Assembly (NCBI GenBank): GCA_944358495.1
Contig: CALVRF010000045.1
Span: 1 to 10,706 of the forward strand
DNA: 10,706 nt
Reading direction: 5' to 3'
Source: an uncultured Bacilli bacterium
Lineage (GTDB): Bacteria > Bacillota_I > Bacilli_A > RF39 > UBA660
Below the pieces are notes generated by a model. That model saw only the letters and a program-made list of their open reading frames with translations, was not told the DNA's origin and did not search any database. The number at the start of each line of letters is the position of its first letter. Within the stretch, counting starts at the first letter, position 1. Positions 1 to 6,372 of this stretch are shown here, piece by piece. Both the position numbers and the translations under genes were made by a program.

Positions 1-5
1 TCTAC

Positions 6-27
6 TGGAATCTATAAAAAGATTCCA
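6..27. repeat. short inverted repeat at the left edge
   Basis: A perfect 7-bp inverted repeat is seen: TGGAATC (6-12) and GATTCCA (21-27), with an 8-base A/T loop. It has no T tract on either side, so it is not a convincing terminator by itself. It lies just before a larger hairpin and may belong to the 3' end of an upstream gene outside the window. One forward frame closes with TAA at 15-17, which could be that gene's end, but this cannot be shown from 17 bases. Confidence 0.35.
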
Positions 28-30
28 AAT

Positions 31-110
31 AAAAAAACTAACAGACATTTTACTTTTCTCTCTCATATGTACACCGGTAAAATGTTCTTGTTAGTTTTAT
101 TTTATATTTT
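31..110. terminator. long hairpin with T-rich tails, probable bidirectional terminator
   Basis: Bases 34-53 pair with 77-98. The outer part is AAAACTAACA with TGTTAGTTTT. The inner part is ACATTTTAC with GTAAAATGT, separated from the outer part by a small internal loop. A T-rich stretch follows on the plus strand (95-110), and an A run at 31-37 becomes a T run on the minus strand. This is the shape of a factor-independent terminator that could work in both directions. It would separate mutS from whatever lies to the left. The upstream gene is not in the window, so the direction in use is unknown. Confidence 0.65.
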
Positions 111-188
111 AAAATTTTATTATTAATTATACTTTGCCTTCTAATGAATAAAAGCTTAATAAAATAAAAAATAAAGCCAAATTTTTCC

Positions 189-235
189 TTTAAAAAAATG
201 TCAAAATGTATTATAATACTTATTATTAGAAGGAG
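189..235 (+). promoter_or_regulatory. mutS promoter and ribosome binding site
   Basis: A perfect -10 TATAAT lies at 212-217, with a weak -35 TTTAAA (189-194, 4 of 6 consensus bases) at 17-bp spacing. Transcription would start near 224, giving a leader of about 18 nt. AAGGAG (230-235) sits six bases before the ATG at 242 and fixes the start. No operator or riboswitch-like structure is visible in this short leader, so expression looks constitutive. Confidence 0.6.
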
Positions 236-241
236 TTTAGC

Positions 242-2767
242 ATGGAAAGAAGAGAAGTAGATTTAAATAAAGTAACGCCAATGATGAGGCAGTATTTAGA
301 AATAAAAAACGCCAACGAAGATTTAATAATCTTTTTTAGACTTGGCGATTTTTATGAAATGTTTTTCGATGATGCCATTTTATTAAGCCATGAGTTAGAA
401 TTAACTTTAACTGGTAAATCAGCCGGATTAGAAGAAAGAATTCCAATGTGCGGAATTCCTTATCATGCTGCCAGCGGTTATATCGATAAATTAATCGAAA
501 AAGGCTATAAAATTGGTATTTGTGAACAATTAGAAGACCCTAAAAAAGCTAAAGGTATTGTTAAACGCGATATCATTCAAATTATAAGTTCCGGAACTGT
601 TATGAACGGAGACACCTTAAAATCTGATGACTTTAATTTTATTGCCAGTATTGTCGACTTTAAACATGCTTATGGCATTAGTTATGCCGATGTATCTACT
701 GGAGAAATATATGTTTTTCTAACCGAACACAATATTTCTAAAGTCGTTAGTGAAGTTATTAACCTAAGCGTAAAAGAAGTAGTAATTACTTCAAAAGTCG
801 ATAAAGCTATTTATTCAATGTTAAAAAATCAATTTCATTTGCCAGTAACTATTACCGATGATATAGAAGATATTTATCCTAAAGTTTATGAAGATTTAAC
901 CGACCAAAGACATATCGAAACGATTAAACATTTACTTACTTATATTTCCCACAATCAAAAAAGAAGTTTAGACCATTTACAAGCCGCCCAAATAAGAGAA
1001 AATAAAAGTTACTTAAAAATGGATGTTCATACTAAAAGAAACTTAGAATTAACTGAAACTTTAAGACTAAAACAACGTAATTTTTCTTTAATTTGGCTTT
1101 TAGATAAAACTAAAACCGCTATGGGCGCAAGATTACTCAAAAACTTTATTTTAAATCCCTTAGTTGATAAACAAGCCATCGAAAATCGTTACGACTGTGT
1201 TGATACTTTATTAAAAGAATTTTTATTAAAAAGCGATTTGGAAGAATGTTTATCTGAAGTGTATGATTTAGAAAGATTAAGCGGAAAAGTTGCATTTGGT
1301 AATGCTAACGCTAGAGATATGTTACAACTAAAAAACTCTATTAAGGTTTTACCCCAAATTAAAGAAATATTAGAAAAAATTAATTTTCATAAACAAATTG
1401 ATATTTTAGATGATCTATATAAACTTTTAGAAAAAAGTATTTATGAAAATCCGCCAATGACTTTAAAAGAAGGCTATTTAATTAAAGAAGGCTATAATAA
1501 AGAAGCCGATGAATTAAAAGAATTACGTAAAGGCGGTAAAGACTTTATTGCACGTTTTGAACAAGAAGAAAGAGAAAAAACCGGAATTAAAAACTTAAAA
1601 GTCGCCTATAATCGAGTATTTGGTTATTATATTGAAATATCCAAAGGTAATTTAGATTTAGTTAAAGACGAGTGGGGCTATCAAAGAAAACAAACCTTAG
1701 CCAACTGTGAAAGGTACATCAGCCCAATCTTAAAAGAAAAAGAAGCTTTAATCTTAAATGCCGAAGAAAAAATTATCGAATTAGAATACGAGCTATTTAA
1801 TCAAATAAGAGATGAAGTTAAAAAATATATTCCAAAATTACAAGAAGTAGCGAAAGCCATTAGTGAAGCCGATGTTATGTGTTCATTTGCTACTGTCAGT
1901 GAAGAAAATAATTATGTTAGACCAACTTTAACTGAAAAAGAGCTCTATATAAAAGATTCTAGACATCCAGTTGTCGAAAAAGTTATCGATGGCGAATTTG
2001 TATCTAATGATATTATCATGGACGAAAAAACTAATATTTTATTAATTACTGGTCCTAATATGGCCGGAAAATCCACTTATATGCGTCAAATGGCCATAAT
2101 TGCTATCATGGCCCAAATTGGTTGTTTTGTCCCAGCTAGCGAGGCAAGAATTCCTATATTTGACTCTATATTTACAAGAATTGGCGCAAGTGACGATTTA
2201 GTAAGTGGTGAATCAACTTTCATGGTTGAAATGATGGAAGCCAATAACGCTATTACTAACGCTACCGATAAAAGCCTAATTTTATTTGATGAACTAGGTA
2301 GAGGAACAGCTACTTTCGATGGTATGGCTTTAGCCCAATCTATTATCGAATATATTCATAAATATATTAAAGGAAAAACTTTCTTCTCAACGCATTATCA
2401 CGAACTAACTGACCTAGAAAACACCTTAAGTGGTTTAAAAAATATCCATGTAAGTGCTTATGAAGAAAATGGCGAAATTACTTTCTTACATAAAATTAAA
2501 CCTGGAAGTGTCGATAAAAGTTATGGTATTCATGTCGCTAGATTAGCTAATTTACCCGAAGAGCTAATTAAAAGAGCCGCAGAAATTCTAAAGGTTTATG
2601 AAGGTAATGAGAAAAAAAGAGATGTTAAAGTTCAAGAAGCCTTACCAATCGACGATTTAATTCCTAAAAAATCTAAAGTGGAAGAAGAATTAGATAAGAT
2701 TGACCCATTAGAGGTTACCCCATTAGAAGCTTTAAATATTTTATATAAACTTAAAAATTTAAAATAA
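242..2767 (+). CDS. mutS: DNA mismatch repair protein MutS
   Basis: MutS recognises base mismatches and small loops in DNA as a dimeric clamp and starts repair using ATP. The 841-residue product is close to the usual bacterial MutS1 length of about 850. The N-terminal mismatch-binding domain has the F-x-E motif in GDFYEMF (F37, E39), and GICEQLEDP follows. The connector, lever and clamp regions occupy roughly residues 125-540. The ABC-type ATPase domain has Walker A GPNMAGKST (604-612), Walker B LFDELGRGT (D683, E684) and the FSTHYHEL switch (H718). The C-terminus carries a TPLEALN-LY helix seen in Firmicute MutS. QEALPI (798-803) could be a degenerate beta-clamp binding motif, which is inference. 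The ATG at 242 follows AAGGAG at good spacing. mutL is not downstream here, and the gene stands alone with its own promoter and terminator. No key residue is missing. Confidence 0.98.
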   Translation: MERREVDLNKVTPMMRQYLEIKNANEDLIIFFRLGDFYEMFFDDAILLSHELELTLTGKSAGLEERIPMCGIPYHAASGYIDKLIEKGYKIGICEQLEDPKKAKGIVKRDIIQIISSGTVMNGDTLKSDDFNFIASIVDFKHAYGISYADVSTGEIYVFLTEHNISKVVSEVINLSVKEVVITSKVDKAIYSMLKNQFHLPVTITDDIEDIYPKVYEDLTDQRHIETIKHLLTYISHNQKRSLDHLQAAQIRENKSYLKMDVHTKRNLELTETLRLKQRNFSLIWLLDKTKTAMGARLLKNFILNPLVDKQAIENRYDCVDTLLKEFLLKSDLEECLSEVYDLERLSGKVAFGNANARDMLQLKNSIKVLPQIKEILEKINFHKQIDILDDLYKLLEKSIYENPPMTLKEGYLIKEGYNKEADELKELRKGGKDFIARFEQEEREKTGIKNLKVAYNRVFGYYIEISKGNLDLVKDEWGYQRKQTLANCERYISPILKEKEALILNAEEKIIELEYELFNQIRDEVKKYIPKLQEVAKAISEADVMCSFATVSEENNYVRPTLTEKELYIKDSRHPVVEKVIDGEFVSNDIIMDEKTNILLITGPNMAGKSTYMRQMAIIAIMAQIGCFVPASEARIPIFDSIFTRIGASDDLVSGESTFMVEMMEANNAITNATDKSLILFDELGRGTATFDGMALAQSIIEYIHKYIKGKTFFSTHYHELTDLENTLSGLKNIHVSAYEENGEITFLHKIKPGSVDKSYGIHVARLANLPEELIKRAAEILKVYEGNEKKRDVKVQEALPIDDLIPKKSKVEEELDKIDPLEVTPLEALNILYKLKNLK

Positions 2768-2771
2768 CAAA

Positions 2772-2814
2772 AAAACTAGCTAAAATCATTAATAATAGCT
2801 AGTTTCTTTGTTTT
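2772..2814. terminator. bidirectional terminator between convergent genes
   Basis: A perfect 10-bp stem is formed by AAACTAGCTA (2773-2782) and TAGCTAGTTT (2796-2805) with a 13-base loop. A T-rich tail (2803-2814) follows on the plus strand, and an A run (2769-2775) gives the T tract on the minus strand. It starts five bases after the mutS stop. It also contains the stop codon of the minus-strand gene in its right arm (2799-2801), so one hairpin ends both transcripts. Confidence 0.88.
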
Positions 2815-3344
2815 CGATTATATTTTAAAGTTTTTTGGTAAGAGCTTTTGGATAAGTTATTGTTTTGCTTTTCTAAGTCCCGCACGTATATCGCTCCAGC
2901 TAGTGATGCAACCCCGACAGAACCACTAACTATAGCGCCTAGTTCCAATAAAGCAGGAAGTGATATTTTCTTCTTAATAATAGGTGTAATTGAAATATTA
3001 GTTTGTTCATCTAAAGAATAAGCATTAAGGGTATTAGGTGTTAACTGCATGGCCTTTAATTCTTCTTTAGTTAACGTATAAGTAGCATTCACATAATCAG
3101 TAGAAACCCTTAATTTATAATAATCATCTTCAATTATAACCTCTTCTAGTCCATCACCACTAAATAAATAACCATCAACTGCTGTTGGCTTGGTAATCTG
3201 TGTCCCACAGAAACAAGCTAAACATAGAGAAAGTGATACACCAGTGGTTAGAGCCAAGTGTTTAAAAGTGGGTGTGTATTTTATTCTCCTGCCTCTTTGT
3301 AAATCATTTTCACCATTGTACCTACCCGTATTAAATCTTTCCAT
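2799..3344 (-). CDS. unrecognised small two-helix membrane protein
   Basis: I do not recognise this 181-residue protein. It starts with a hydrophilic, basic N-tail (QRGRRIKYTP before residue 26). A hydrophobic segment follows at about 28-47, with three cysteines in LCLACFC. Next come about 75 polar residues with beta-like strands (EVIIEDDYYKLRV), then a second helix at about 127-153 rich in small residues (GAIVSGSVG), and a strongly basic tail. The charges suggest both ends inside and the middle domain outside. The cysteines do not form a proper lipobox, so a lipoprotein is unlikely. The start is well supported: GGAGGG (3350-3355) lies five bases before ATG, and a strong promoter lies upstream. 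It is convergent with mutS and divergent from the Tad operon. A role in that envelope system is possible, but nothing in the sequence shows it. Confidence 0.8.
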   Translation of the reverse strand: MERFNTGRYNGENDLQRGRRIKYTPTFKHLALTTGVSLSLCLACFCGTQITKPTAVDGYLFSGDGLEEVIIEDDYYKLRVSTDYVNATYTLTKEELKAMQLTPNTLNAYSLDEQTNISITPIIKKKISLPALLELGAIVSGSVGVASLAGAIYVRDLEKQNNNLSKSSYQKTLKYNRKQRN

Positions 3345-3369
3345 AGTTTCCCTCCAAATACGGTTACCT

Positions 3370-3397
3370 AGTATACCACAAAATTTTAAAAAGTCAA
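3370..3397 (-). promoter_or_regulatory. leftward promoter for the two-helix membrane protein
   Basis: On the minus strand, -35 TTGACT (3392-3397) and -10 TATACT (3370-3375) are separated by 16 bp. TGG directly before the -10 makes it an extended -10. Transcription would start near 3363, about 19 nt before the ATG, with GGAGGG as the ribosome binding site. This is one of the best sigma-A promoters in the window, so the unknown protein is probably well expressed. Confidence 0.75.
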
Positions 3398-3413
3398 ATT
3401 AGTCTTTGATTTG

Positions 3414-3444
3414 GTAATTATTTAGTTTTTTTATAGATAATTAC
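3414..3444. repeat. inverted repeat between divergent promoters
   Basis: A perfect 8-bp inverted repeat is seen: GTAATTAT (3414-3421) and ATAATTAC (3437-3444). It extends inward by three more pairs including one G-T, with a T-rich loop. It lies upstream of both -35 boxes (3392-3397 leftward, 3503-3508 rightward). It could be a shared operator or a minor hairpin. In such AT-rich DNA chance is a real alternative. Confidence 0.35.
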
Positions 3445-3487
3445 ATTTATCTTTATAGTTTTTATTGATTTGACTAGTTTAAAAAAT

Positions 3488-3523
3488 AAAGGCTTAAAAA
3501 TATTGTTATTTGAGCCTTTTTTT
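3488..3523 (+). terminator. terminator hairpin overlapping the Tad operon promoter
   Basis: AAAGGCTTAAA (3488-3498) pairs with TTTGAGCCTTT (3509-3519) through 11 pairs, one of them T-G. Seven Ts follow (3517-3523). This is a good rho-independent terminator on the plus strand, yet no plus-strand gene lies between it and the mutS terminator. It probably insulates the operon from readthrough or ends an unseen short RNA. The loop and right arm lie inside the rightward promoter. Confidence 0.65.
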
Positions 3524-3531
3524 GATATAAT
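3503..3531 (+). promoter_or_regulatory. promoter of the Tad-like/murC operon
   Basis: -35 TTGTTA (3503-3508) and perfect -10 TATAAT (3526-3531) are separated by 17 bp. TGA before the -10 gives an extended -10. The -35 starts in the loop of the terminator hairpin and the spacer holds the hairpin's right arm and T tract. Transcription would start near 3538, so the leader is only about 18 nt. The ribosome binding site is poor: only AGG at 3541-3543 lies upstream of the ATG at 3556. The first gene may therefore be weakly translated. Confidence 0.7.
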
Positions 3532-3555
3532 TTATACGATAGGTAGCGTGATGAT

Positions 3556-3906
3556 ATGAAAGAAAAGGGGCAAGCACTAGTAGAATTTATTTTAATACTT
3601 CCGGTTATTTTACTGATTTTTATGGCCTTAATCGACGTTGGTAATATTTTTATTCAAAAGCTTAGCTTAAATGATGCCATGCAAACAGTGACAGATTTAT
3701 ATCAAAACGACGAAAAAAAAGAATTATTGGCTTACGTTGCTAATGAAGAGTTAGTCTATGATGAAAAAACCAACAATGATATGGTCACCCTCATTTTGCA
3801 AAAAAATATCGAAATATCCGCACCCGGTTTAAGTAATGTCCTTGGTAAAAACTATACTATCGAAGAAGCTAAAACTATTTATGTAGGTGACAAAAGTGAA
3901 CAATAA
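3556..3906 (+). CDS. TadE-like pseudopilin
   Basis: This 116-residue protein has the class III (type IVc) prepilin signature. A short basic leader MKEKG is followed by QALVEF and a hydrophobic helix to about residue 30. Cleavage after G5 would give a mature protein with Glu at +5 (E10), the residue known to be needed for prepilin assembly. TadE-type pseudopilins are anchored in the membrane and take part in Tad pilus biogenesis. The polar C-terminal part (about 31-116) has no recognisable domain. It is the first gene of the operon, and its end overlaps the start of a second TadE-like gene. The ATG at 3556 has only a weak AGG upstream, but the tight match of MKEKGQALVEF to the next protein's start supports it. 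The major Flp pilins are much shorter, so this is more likely a minor pilin. Confidence 0.8.
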   Translation: MKEKGQALVEFILILPVILLIFMALIDVGNIFIQKLSLNDAMQTVTDLYQNDEKKELLAYVANEELVYDEKTNNDMVTLILQKNIEISAPGLSNVLGKNYTIEEAKTIYVGDKSEQ

Positions 3907-4267
3907 AGGCCAGTCTTTAGTATTATTTGTTTTATTGCTACCACTTTTCCTAATGATAATTGCTGTCGTTTTTGAAATGGGTAGGATGTTATTAATAAAA
4001 AATGAGTACAAAGATGCTGTTGCTGATGCTATCAATTATGGCCTCAAGCATTTAGATGATGCTGATGTTTTAAGTAAAACTCAAAGGCTATTAGATGCCA
4101 ATATCAAAGGGAAAAGTAAAGTCCAAATTGAAAATCAAACAGTAAGCGTTCATATATCAGATGAAATTGAAGGTGTTTTTAGTTTTTTTGCTAAAGGCCT
4201 TTATCAAATAGAATTAACCTATCGTGGCTATAACGATAATGGTAAAATAAAAATAACAGAAGAATAA
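3896..4267 (+). CDS. second TadE-like pseudopilin, lacking Glu at +5
   Basis: A paralogue-like neighbour of the preceding pseudopilin, with 123 residues when started at GTG 3896. AGGTGA (3885-3890), a perfect match to the anti-Shine-Dalgarno, lies five bases before this GTG. The resulting MNNKGQSLVLF lines up position by position with MKEKGQALVEF of the gene before. A GTG at 3887 would add three residues but has no binding site. The reading frame overlaps the upstream gene by 11 nt, suggesting translational coupling. The residue at +5 after the predicted cleavage site G5 is Leu (codon TTA), not Glu. This is unusual for prepilins, although type IV minor pilins that lack it are known (GspK). 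The helix spans about residues 8-30, and a soluble C-terminal part of about 90 residues follows. It may be a tip or initiator subunit, which is inference. Confidence 0.75.
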   Translation: MNNKGQSLVLFVLLLPLFLMIIAVVFEMGRMLLIKNEYKDAVADAINYGLKHLDDADVLSKTQRLLDANIKGKSKVQIENQTVSVHISDEIEGVFSFFAKGLYQIELTYRGYNDNGKIKITEE

Positions 4268-4277
4268 GAGGTGGATT

Positions 4278-5024
4278 ATGGCTTTAAAAAAAGCAAAAAT
4301 GATAATGGTAACTTCCGTTAAAGGTGGAACCGGCAAATCGACGATGGTTTTAAATTTAGCCGGCATTTTATCGTCAATGCAGTTAAAAACTATCGTCGTC
4401 GATTTAGATTTATATTCAGGCGTTATTGCTCCATCTTTAAATTTAACTGAAGGTAGTGATATTTATACCCTTTGTGAAGATATGATTAATAATCGTTTCG
4501 ACCAATTTTCCAATTATGTTAGAAAATATAATGACTATATCGATGTTTTAGCCGCGCCTTTAGATCCAAGAAGTGTTAGTAAAGTCAAAGCTAAATATAT
4601 TAATATTATTTTAACCAGATTACGCATGCAATATGATGTTGTTTTAATCGACACTAATCACATCATCGATCAGATTAATTTAGTTACTTTAGATGCTAGT
4701 GATGTTATTTTATATGTCGTTACTAATGATTTGATGGATTTAAGAAATATGAAAACTATGGCTTCAATTTATAAAGATATGAGCAAACATAACTATAAAA
4801 TCATTTTAAATGAAGCTAGACTTAATAATACATGTTATACCACTTATGACGTTAAGAATATTATTGGTGAAAATATTGATTATATTTTGCCAAAAAACTT
4901 TTACCGAAAAAACATTGAAGATTTTGTTTACGACGGTAAAATTATGACTTTAGACAAAAATGTTTCCCGCAGTAAAGGGGCATTAGTATGTAAAGCCATT
5001 ATTGATGATATTATCAAAAGATAG
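4278..5024 (+). CDS. TadZ/CpaE-like ParA/MinD-family ATPase
   Basis: This 248-residue P-loop ATPase of the ParA/MinD superfamily has the deviant Walker A KGGTGKST (residues 15-22, signature lysine K15), switch region VVDLDLYSG (D42, D44) and Walker B VVLIDT (D125). Its place directly before the CpaF/TadA gene identifies it as the TadZ/CpaE of a Tad system, which localises the pilus machine at a pole or focus. Family members usually carry an N-terminal receiver-like domain before the ATPase. Here the P-loop begins at residue 15, so that domain is absent and the protein is an ATPase core only. GAGGTG (4268-4273) precedes ATG with a four-base gap, and the gene lies 10 nt after the second pseudopilin. 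A chromosome-partition ParA is much less likely given the neighbours. Confidence 0.87.
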   Translation: MALKKAKMIMVTSVKGGTGKSTMVLNLAGILSSMQLKTIVVDLDLYSGVIAPSLNLTEGSDIYTLCEDMINNRFDQFSNYVRKYNDYIDVLAAPLDPRSVSKVKAKYINIILTRLRMQYDVVLIDTNHIIDQINLVTLDASDVILYVVTNDLMDLRNMKTMASIYKDMSKHNYKIILNEARLNNTCYTTYDVKNIIGENIDYILPKNFYRKNIEDFVYDGKIMTLDKNVSRSKGALVCKAIIDDIIKR

Positions 5025-5035
5025 GAGGGGCCCAA

Positions 5036-6361
5036 ATGAATAAAAAATTTACAGACGAATTTGACGTAACCATCGATGATGCTGTTCTTACCGAAGAAAG
5101 CAACGATTATGATGCCTTTCCCGATAAGGTTTTACTTGAAAAACTACGCAATGAAATTATTCAAAGCTTAATCGATAATAATATTCAAAGTAATGAAACT
5201 ATGGATGACTTTGTTAAATTACAAATTGACAAAATTATTGAAGGCTATGATTTGAGTAGTAATGAACGCAATTATGTTTATAATTTAATCGATAATGAAT
5301 TAAGCGGTTATGGCCCTTTAACCGAGCTTTTAAAGGATAAAGACATTACCGAAATCATGGTTAATGGGAAAGACGAAATTTATATCGAATTAGATGGCCA
5401 TTTAAGAAGAGATACCAGTATTAGTTTTGTTAACGACGACCATATTGTTAGAGTCATTCAACGTTTAGTTCAGCCACTAGGACGAACTATCGATGTTGCA
5501 CACCCGATGGTCGATGCCAGATTAGCAGATGGTTCTCGTTTAAATGCTGTTTTGCCCCCATTATCTCTTAATGGCCCAGTTTTAACTATTCGTAAATTTA
5601 AAAAAGAATTAGCTAATATCGAAGACTTTTTAAGAACCGGAACCTTAACACCATATATGGCTAGATTCTTAGAAGCTTGTGTTCATGCTAAATTAAATAT
5701 TATTGTTGTTGGTGGGACTGGTAGTGGTAAAACAACTTTATTAAATGTTTTATCCTCATTTTGTTATCCTGATGAACGTATTATTACCATTGAAGATGCC
5801 GCTGAATTAAAATTAAAACAAGAACATGTTATTTCTCTGGAAACTAGAACTAATAACTATGAAGGTGCTGGGATGGTAACCGTTAGAGACTTAGTTATCA
5901 ACTCTTTAAGAATGCGTCCTGATCGAATTATTGTTGGAGAAGTCCGTGGTAAAGAAGCTTTTGATATGCTGCAAGCAATGAATACAGGACATGACGGTAG
6001 TATGACTACAATGCATGCTAACGGGCCAGAAGATGCTTTAAATCGTCTAGAAACGATGGTTTTAATGAATGGGGTAGAAATACCAGTAACTGCCATTCGC
6101 GAATATATTGAAAACGCCTTAGACATTGTCGTGCAGGTTAAAAGATTTAGTGATGGAAGGCGTAGGGTAACTAGTATTAATGAAATTACCGGCATGAAAA
6201 ATGGAGAAATTATTCAAAAAGAAATATTTAAGTTTAATCAAACAGGAGTCTTACCGAATGGTGAGGTCATTGGTGAGTTTTTGATGCATAAATATGTGCC
6301 TAAAGTTTATGAAAAAATCAAAGCTAGAGGCATTAACGATTTAGAAGATATTTTTAAGTAG
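5036..6361 (+). CDS. cpaF: CpaF/TadA family secretion ATPase
   Basis: This is the hexameric cytoplasmic motor that drives assembly of Tad (type IVc) pili. The 441 residues have the family layout. An N-terminal helical region (about 1-85) is followed by the N1D-like region with GYGPLTELLKD and VTEIMVNG-like motifs. Then come Walker A GGTGSGKTT (226-234), an Asp box with ITIEDAAEL, Walker B-like RIIVGEVRG (297-305, E302) and His box GSMTTMHANG (321-330, H327). These are hallmark CpaF residues, and none is missing. AGGAGG (5023-5028) overlaps the preceding stop and sits seven bases before ATG. It lies between the TadZ-like gene and the platform proteins, as in many tad loci. CpaF proteins can drive both extension and retraction, so no separate retraction ATPase is needed. 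Confidence 0.95.
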   Translation: MNKKFTDEFDVTIDDAVLTEESNDYDAFPDKVLLEKLRNEIIQSLIDNNIQSNETMDDFVKLQIDKIIEGYDLSSNERNYVYNLIDNELSGYGPLTELLKDKDITEIMVNGKDEIYIELDGHLRRDTSISFVNDDHIVRVIQRLVQPLGRTIDVAHPMVDARLADGSRLNAVLPPLSLNGPVLTIRKFKKELANIEDFLRTGTLTPYMARFLEACVHAKLNIIVVGGTGSGKTTLLNVLSSFCYPDERIITIEDAAELKLKQEHVISLETRTNNYEGAGMVTVRDLVINSLRMRPDRIIVGEVRGKEAFDMLQAMNTGHDGSMTTMHANGPEDALNRLETMVLMNGVEIPVTAIREYIENALDIVVQVKRFSDGRRRVTSINEITGMKNGEIIQKEIFKFNQTGVLPNGEVIGEFLMHKYVPKVYEKIKARGINDLEDIFK

Positions 6362-6372
6362 GAGAGTGAGTT

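Noticed and set aside
1..132. Open forward frame from the left edge to a TAA at 130-132
   Set aside because: It runs straight through the hairpin terminator and encodes a low-complexity, non-protein-like stretch. It is more likely untranslated spacer.
126..154. Minus-strand TATAAT (126-131) as a leftward promoter
   Set aside because: The matching -35 position reads CTTTTA or worse, and no leftward gene is visible. A TATAAT is expected by chance in such AT-rich DNA.
3190..3402. Plus-strand frame of 70 codons
   Set aside because: Antisense to the start of the membrane protein gene and its promoter, without a ribosome binding site or recognisable protein features.
3470..3500. TTGACT (3470-3475) as a -35 for a small RNA ending at the 3523 terminator
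   Set aside because: No acceptable -10 lies 16-18 bp downstream, so the small RNA idea is left only as a question for RNA mapping.
3829..4035. Minus-strand frame of 68 codons across the two pseudopilin genes
   Set aside because: Antisense shadow across the 11-nt gene overlap. Both pseudopilin frames have clear protein signatures on the other strand.
5857..6195. Minus-strand frame of 112 codons inside cpaF
   Set aside because: It is the shadow of the conserved Walker B and His box region of cpaF, with no own start signals.
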